Shown here: in pieces, positions 63,440 to 64,000 of the stretch
How the letters are laid out: every line of letters begins with the position of its first letter
How positions within the stretch are numbered: position 1 is the first letter of the stretch
Assembly: GCA_019749945.1 (NCBI GenBank)
Contig: JAIEPF010000020.1
Location: forward strand, 1-64,000
Reading direction: 5' to 3'
DNA length: 64,000 nt
DNA from: Burkholderiales bacterium
GTDB lineage: Bacteria > Pseudomonadota > Gammaproteobacteria > Burkholderiales > SG8-41
Notes under the pieces: generated by a model
The model's database searches: none
Told to the model about the DNA's origin: nothing
The model's input: only the letters and a program-made list of their open reading frames with translations
Program-made: the position numbers and the translations under genes

Positions 63440-63907
63440 TCAGAAGCCGAGCGGCCCGGCCGGCAGGCTGAGCTGCAGCGCCAGTCCGAACACCAGGTAA
63501 AAACCGGCGGCATTGCCGACGGCGGCGGCCAGCGCCACCTTCAGCGGCCTGCCGTACATCACGGCCACGATGAACAGCGTCAGCAGCGCCAGCGCGGTCA
63601 GGAAACCGAGAAATTTCATCAGCACGATGCACAGGGTGAACGCCGCCCATACCGTCAGCGCCCGCCCGATCCCGACCCAGTCGGTGGTTTTGCCGTCCTG
63701 CTCCGCAGCGGAAAACGCCGTGCGCAGCATCAGCACCAGTGCGAGCACCAGCATCGCGATGCCGTACCAGGTCGGGAAAAATCCGGGGCCCGGGCCTTCC
63801 GCGGTGCTGTAATCCCAGCGCCAGGCTTCGCTGACGATGTACGCCCCCAGCGCGGCCAGCACTGCGCCGGACACCACATCACCCTTGATCCATTTCGATT
63901 GCGCCAC
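63440..63907 (-). CDS. TctB-family small permease subunit
   Basis: A 155-residue membrane protein with four hydrophobic segments and the DUF1468/TctB start VSGAVLAALGAYIVSEAW with GPGFFPTWYG. It is cotranscribed with the TctA-like gene, one base away. Confidence 0.88.
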   Translation of the reverse strand: MAQSKWIKGDVVSGAVLAALGAYIVSEAWRWDYSTAEGPGPGFFPTWYGIAMLVLALVLMLRTAFSAAEQDGKTTDWVGIGRALTVWAAFTLCIVLMKFLGFLTALALLTLFIVAVMYGRPLKVALAAAVGNAAGFYLVFGLALQLSLPAGPLGF

Positions 63908-63958
63908 CCGCTCCTCCTGCCATAACCCGGCACTGAAATGCCGTTGTACGACCCGTTG

Positions 63959-64000
63959 TCAGTCGCGTTTTGTCCGCTGGTAACGGCCCACCGGCACGAT
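63959..64000 (-). CDS. C-terminal end of an upstream gene (partial, tentative)
   Basis: The minus strand from the window edge reads IVPVGRYQRTKRD and then TGA (63959-63961). It could be the last 13 codons of a gene continuing to the right. The evidence is only an open stretch. Confidence 0.25.
   Translation of the reverse strand: MVPVGRYQRTKRD

Noticed and set aside
1..64000. CRISPR array
   Set aside because: No regularly spaced repeats of 24-40 bases were found. The only tandem array is the short heptamer near serC.

Overview
The window reads as a chromosomal segment of a GC-rich betaproteobacterium, most likely of the order Burkholderiales. Four things support this: the gene order gyrA-serC-serA-pheA-hisC-tyrA-aroA-cmk-rpsA-ihfB-lapAB-pyrF-hldE-hldD-cysM; an EarP/EF-P pair of the arginine-rhamnosylation type; a tmRNA with tag (A)ANDERYSLAA; and several Bug-type receptors of tripartite tricarboxylate transporters. 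The assignment rests on recognised families and gene order, not on a database search.

Layout. 1-1487 is an accessory edge: a probable IS21-type terminus, an RHS C-terminal fragment with an AT-rich tail and a small membrane protein, abutting the 3' end of tRNA-Ser(UGA). 1889-4794 holds a BAX-inhibitor-like membrane protein, rlmD and a PolB-like exonuclease. 4841-22297 is a long, nearly all minus-strand housekeeping block: cysteine synthesis, heptose/LPS (hldD, hldE, lapA, lapB), pyrF, ihfB, rpsA, cmk, the aromatic/His/Ser genes and gyrA. 22762-26280 runs on the plus strand: an OmpA-like protein, an MTA/SAH deaminase-type hydrolase, ubiG and gph. The tmRNA lies at 27256-27638.

27740-31786 is a minus-strand catabolic cluster: an amidase gene broken by an in-frame amber codon, a Bug receptor, an intact amidase and a GatC/AtzG-like small subunit. 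32023-38978 has a RidA protein, rlmJ, efp, earP, a cold-shock gene, a ketopantoate reductase-like gene, two small conserved genes and a Crp/Fnr regulator. A relic of a DmsC-like C-terminus lies next to that regulator. 39196-43209 pairs a DASS transporter with a DUF3604/PHP-like protein. 43219-49027 is a molybdoenzyme operon (SoeABC/DmsABC type) with a leaderless substrate-binding protein at its end. 49113-53349 includes a LOG-family protein, a DUF4139 protein, a DUF4160-DUF2442-HigA cluster and an AT-rich insert with a ClpP-fold-like protein. 53940-57120 is a LemA-GIDE-hydrolase-acyltransferase run. On the opposite strand follow a Ser/Thr kinase with EF-hands, a DsbA/FrnE-like protein whose first active-site cysteine codon is TGA, an MmgE/PrpD protein and a complete TctABC-type transporter.

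Most notable signals: (1) the TGA at the catalytic position of a CPWC motif (59243-59245), which suggests a selenocysteine-containing DsbA/FrnE-like oxidoreductase; (2) a recurrent AT-rich 16-mer (AAAATCAAATACTTAT and near copies) in five intergenic sites, four of them within about 15 bases of a start codon; (3) an amidase whose catalytic-lysine codon is a TAG; (4) a DmsC tail relic beside a Crp/Fnr gene; (5) a tandem heptamer ending 5 bases before the serC start, with inverted copies nearby.
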